Positions 4,546 through 5,321 of a stretch of 5,321 nucleotides of DNA are shown piece after piece. Position numbers and translations under genes: made by a program. A model generated the notes under the pieces. That model did no database searches. It had not been told where the DNA came from and saw nothing but the letters and a program-made list of their open reading frames with translations. The stretch lies in contig JALOTM010000093.1 in NCBI GenBank assembly GCA_025457905.1, positions 1-5,321 on the forward strand. Reading direction: 5' to 3'. The DNA comes from Methanomassiliicoccales archaeon (GTDB lineage Archaea > Thermoplasmatota > Thermoplasmata > Methanomassiliicoccales > UBA472). Each line of letters opens with the position of its first letter. Position 1 is the first letter of the stretch.

Positions 4546-5321
4546 CCGCCTTCCGAGACGGAAGGAGACCTCCTTGAGGACCGAATAGGTAAGGTATCCG
4601 TTGGCGGCCGCCCTCCTCAATAGCGCGAACGAGGACTCGGGGGCGATGGCCTCCTCCCCCAGGCCGAGCGAGGCGACGCTGCTGGAGCTCCTCCCTTGTC
4701 GGTAGGCGTGGCGCATCATGCTCCTCCAGCTCCGCTCCTCGATGTGCATCACGCCCTTCGGGAGGAAGGAGACCTTGGCGCTCACCTCCGAGGCCTTGGC
4801 GTAGAGGATGCGATCGTCGTAGGCGAACACCTCCCCTAGCGTCTCCAGCGGCAGCTTGGCGAAGGCCGACTCGAGGACGTGGCGCCTGTAGAGGCGGGGG
4901 TAGCAGTGCGGCGGGATCCCCTCCTTCCTGCACTGCAGAGCGGCCTTCTGCCTGGATATGGACCTCTGGAGGAAGCCCTGGGGCTGGTACGAGGACTCCT
5001 CCAGGACCAGCATGTCCGCCCCCTCCATGGCGGCCACGGCCCTCTCCAGGGAGTCCGGGTAGAGGACCTGGTCCGCGTCCAGGAGGAGGATGAGGGCGCC
5101 TTGGCTGGCGAGTAGGCCCTGATGCCGCGCCCCAAGGGGCCTCCCAGGGTAATCCAGCATCTTCGCGCCAGCGCCGAGGGCGGCCTCTCTGGTCCCGTCG
5201 CTCGACCCGGAATCGATGACGATGGTCTCGTGGTCCTTGAAGGTCTGGGCCCCGATCGAGCCCAGGCAGGCGGGGAGGGCGTGGCCCTCGTTCAGGGTAG
5301 GGATGATGATCGAGAGCAGGG
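4537..5321 (-). CDS. GT2-family glycosyltransferase (GT-A fold), N-terminal end cut by window edge
   Basis: An inverting, metal-dependent glycosyltransferase; sugar and acceptor are unknown. 260 complete codons are visible and the gene runs off the right edge. The first visible residues LLSIIIPTLNEGHALPACL are the classic opening strand and donor loop of GT2, so only a few N-terminal residues are missing. Then come ETIVIDSGSSDGTREA (nucleotide-binding Asp), LGARHQGL, and LLLDADQVLYPDS with the DXD-type metal site at visible residues 81-83. The acceptor half includes HCYPRLYRRHVLE and EVFAYDDRILYAKA, where an acidic residue may act as base, then HIEERSWRSMMRHAYRQGRS. No membrane helix follows, so it is probably peripheral on the inner face. 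The ATG at 5158-5160 is internal: starting there would remove the donor-binding strand. It stops inside the end of the convergent GT4 gene. A shared glycan pathway with GT4 is plausible from adjacency only. Confidence 0.92.
   Translation of the reverse strand, partial: LLSIIIPTLNEGHALPACLGSIGAQTFKDHETIVIDSGSSDGTREAALGAGAKMLDYPGRPLGARHQGLLASQGALILLLDADQVLYPDSLERAVAAMEGADMLVLEESSYQPQGFLQRSISRQKAALQCRKEGIPPHCYPRLYRRHVLESAFAKLPLETLGEVFAYDDRILYAKASEVSAKVSFLPKGVMHIEERSWRSMMRHAYRQGRSSSSVASLGLGEEAIAPESSFALLRRAAANGYLTYSVLKEVSFRLGRRLG

Noticed and set aside
3750..4577. Plus-strand reading frame of 275 codons overlapping GT4
   Set aside because: It is a frame shadow of the GT4 gene, rich in Arg/Gly/Ala/Pro; all GT4 motifs are in the other frame.

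Overview
This GC-rich window holds six genes and looks archaeal, most plausibly a high-GC Thermoplasmatota lineage such as Methanomassiliicoccales or a relative. That placement is inference. The support is: T/A-rich TATA-like boxes instead of bacterial -10/-35 pairs, one of them at the right distance for a leaderless transcript; a tandem winged-helix regulator of a type common in archaea; a secreted protein held by a C-terminal membrane helix; and a solute-binding protein with an N-terminal membrane anchor and no bacterial lipobox. No rRNA, tRNA, CRISPR array, insertion sequence or integrase is visible.

Layout. Minus strand, left part: a family 3 (amino-acid type) ABC transporter substrate-binding protein that runs off the left edge (1-836), with its own TATA-like box and a two-copy upstream repeat; then a two-gene unit of a small three-helix membrane protein (1507-1785) followed 4 bp later by a double winged-helix DNA-binding protein (963-1502). 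Plus strand, middle: divergent from that unit, a 428-residue secreted, C-terminally anchored protein of unknown function (1926-3212), then a 226-bp gap with terminator-like and repeat features, then a GT4-family glycosyltransferase (3439-4545). Minus strand, right end: a GT2-family glycosyltransferase (4537 to beyond 5321) that converges on and overlaps the GT4 gene by 9 bp.

How the parts may work together. The membrane protein and the winged-helix protein look co-transcribed and could form a membrane-to-DNA signalling pair. The gap between them and the surface protein gene carries two 17-bp, partly palindromic elements exactly 21 bp apart, a natural candidate operator for this regulator or another one. 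The surface protein has seven N-X-S/T sequons and lies beside two glycosyltransferases, so a cell-surface/glycan theme is reasonable, although nothing in the sequence proves that these enzymes act on it. The substrate-binding protein suggests amino-acid uptake; its permease and ATPase genes would lie to the left, outside the window.

The most interesting items are the tandem 21-bp-phased operator-like elements, the 20-bp-phased repeat upstream of the transporter promoter, the His/Met-rich surface protein, and an exact 18-bp palindrome inside that protein's gene.
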